NCBI RefSeq assembly: GCF_900156695.1
Contig: NZ_FTOM01000005.1
Coordinates: 1-64,000, forward strand
Length of the DNA stretch: 64,000 bases
From: Phaeovulum vinaykumarii
GTDB lineage: Bacteria > Pseudomonadota > Alphaproteobacteria > Rhodobacterales > Rhodobacteraceae
Direction: 5' to 3'
Below are positions 63,691-64,000 of this stretch, piece by piece. The notes below the pieces were generated by a model, which worked only from the letters and a program-made list of their open reading frames with translations, did no database searches and had not been told where the DNA came from. The number at the start of each line of letters is the position of its first letter. The stretch's first letter is position 1. The position numbers and the translations under genes are program-made.

Positions 63691-64000
63691 CTCACCCCCT
63701 TACGGCTGTCGCCCCGGCCCCGTCGCGGGCAAGGGTCGTTTCCGGCAAAGCGCAGCCCGCCGCACAAGGCAAGAGGCCATTCCCCCCGCCACCGCGGAAT
63801 GCCGCCCTGCGCGCGCGCTGCCCGGCGCGAAAGACGGCAGCACGCCGCGCACCGCCCATAATATCGGCAAGACTCTGCCAGAGACGAAAGGCCGCGCACA
63901 AATTCGCATCCCTTTCCCCGCGCAAAATGCCAATATCGTGATGCACCTGCGGCACAACGCGGCCTGCATTGCAGCTGGTGCAAAGGTGACATTCCCTGCG
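63691..64000. other. Upstream region of puuD, no gene seen
   Basis: The last 310 bp should contain the puuD promoter. It becomes less GC-rich toward the window end. Chance frames on the minus strand show no domain, and no RNA gene was recognised. Confidence 0.4.

Overview
The window looks like chromosomal DNA of a high-GC alphaproteobacterium of the Rhodobacterales, Rhodobacter/Rhodovulum-like. Supporting signs are an alphaproteobacterial 5-aminolevulinate synthase with an FnrL-type box upstream, a form IA RuBisCO cluster in the order cbbR-cbbL-cbbS-cbbQ-cbbO, a ScfR/PccR-type regulator beside methylcitrate-cycle genes, a SqrR/BigR-type operator in front of YeeE/YedE genes, a PuuD urate oxidase and very strong third-position GC. 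About 55 protein genes, 3 tRNAs and several broken genes can be supported.

Layout. 1-374: two nested IS remnants (the end of an IS3-family element inserted into the start of an IS5-family transposase). 547-6105: propionate catabolism, with a divergent ScfR-type regulator facing thioesterase-prpD-prpC-prpB; repeated TTCGCAA/TTTGCAA operators fill the shared promoter. 6218-11305: a four-gene peptide/nickel-type ABC transporter read leftward from a cobalamin riboswitch, hence a likely cobalt or corrinoid-precursor importer. 11310-13400: accessory debris with an RTX-toxin remnant and a frameshifted sbtA bicarbonate-transporter remnant. 13373-19368: cbbR and the RuBisCO operon with its CbbQ/CbbO activase. 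19369-20371: a truncated metallopeptidase and tRNA-Ser.

20696-33733 is mostly housekeeping: a CNNM/CBS protein, M20 hydrolase, MazG, a TauE exporter, an EamA exporter, MTA phosphorylase plus Apt (purine salvage), IspG with a RodZ-like protein, HemA and a small DUF6324-type protein. 33911-35090 is a YeeE/YedE pair behind a SqrR-type box (sulfur transport). Two tRNAs (Gly, Met) and a frameshifted DUF3800 gene follow. 37090-39230 is obgE-proB. Then come a small Gly-rich secreted protein, ugd, and the zinc regulon znuBC-zur // znuA with a Zur box between the divergent units.

45481-64000: an aldose epimerase with a GbsR/MarR regulator, a cytochrome P450 coupled to a membrane-anchored GHSSG hydrolase, an M48 protease, a VWA protein, a DUF2927 lipoprotein, a soluble triple-PAS chemoreceptor, an M32 carboxypeptidase coupled to a degenerate CtaA/COX15 protein, a TrmJ-type methyltransferase, a ThiE-like protein, a P-loop kinase and PuuD.

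The most informative non-coding signals are the cobalamin riboswitch with its downstream terminator, the ScfR operators, the Zur, SqrR and FnrL boxes, and a small family of GC hairpins with an ATCGA loop.
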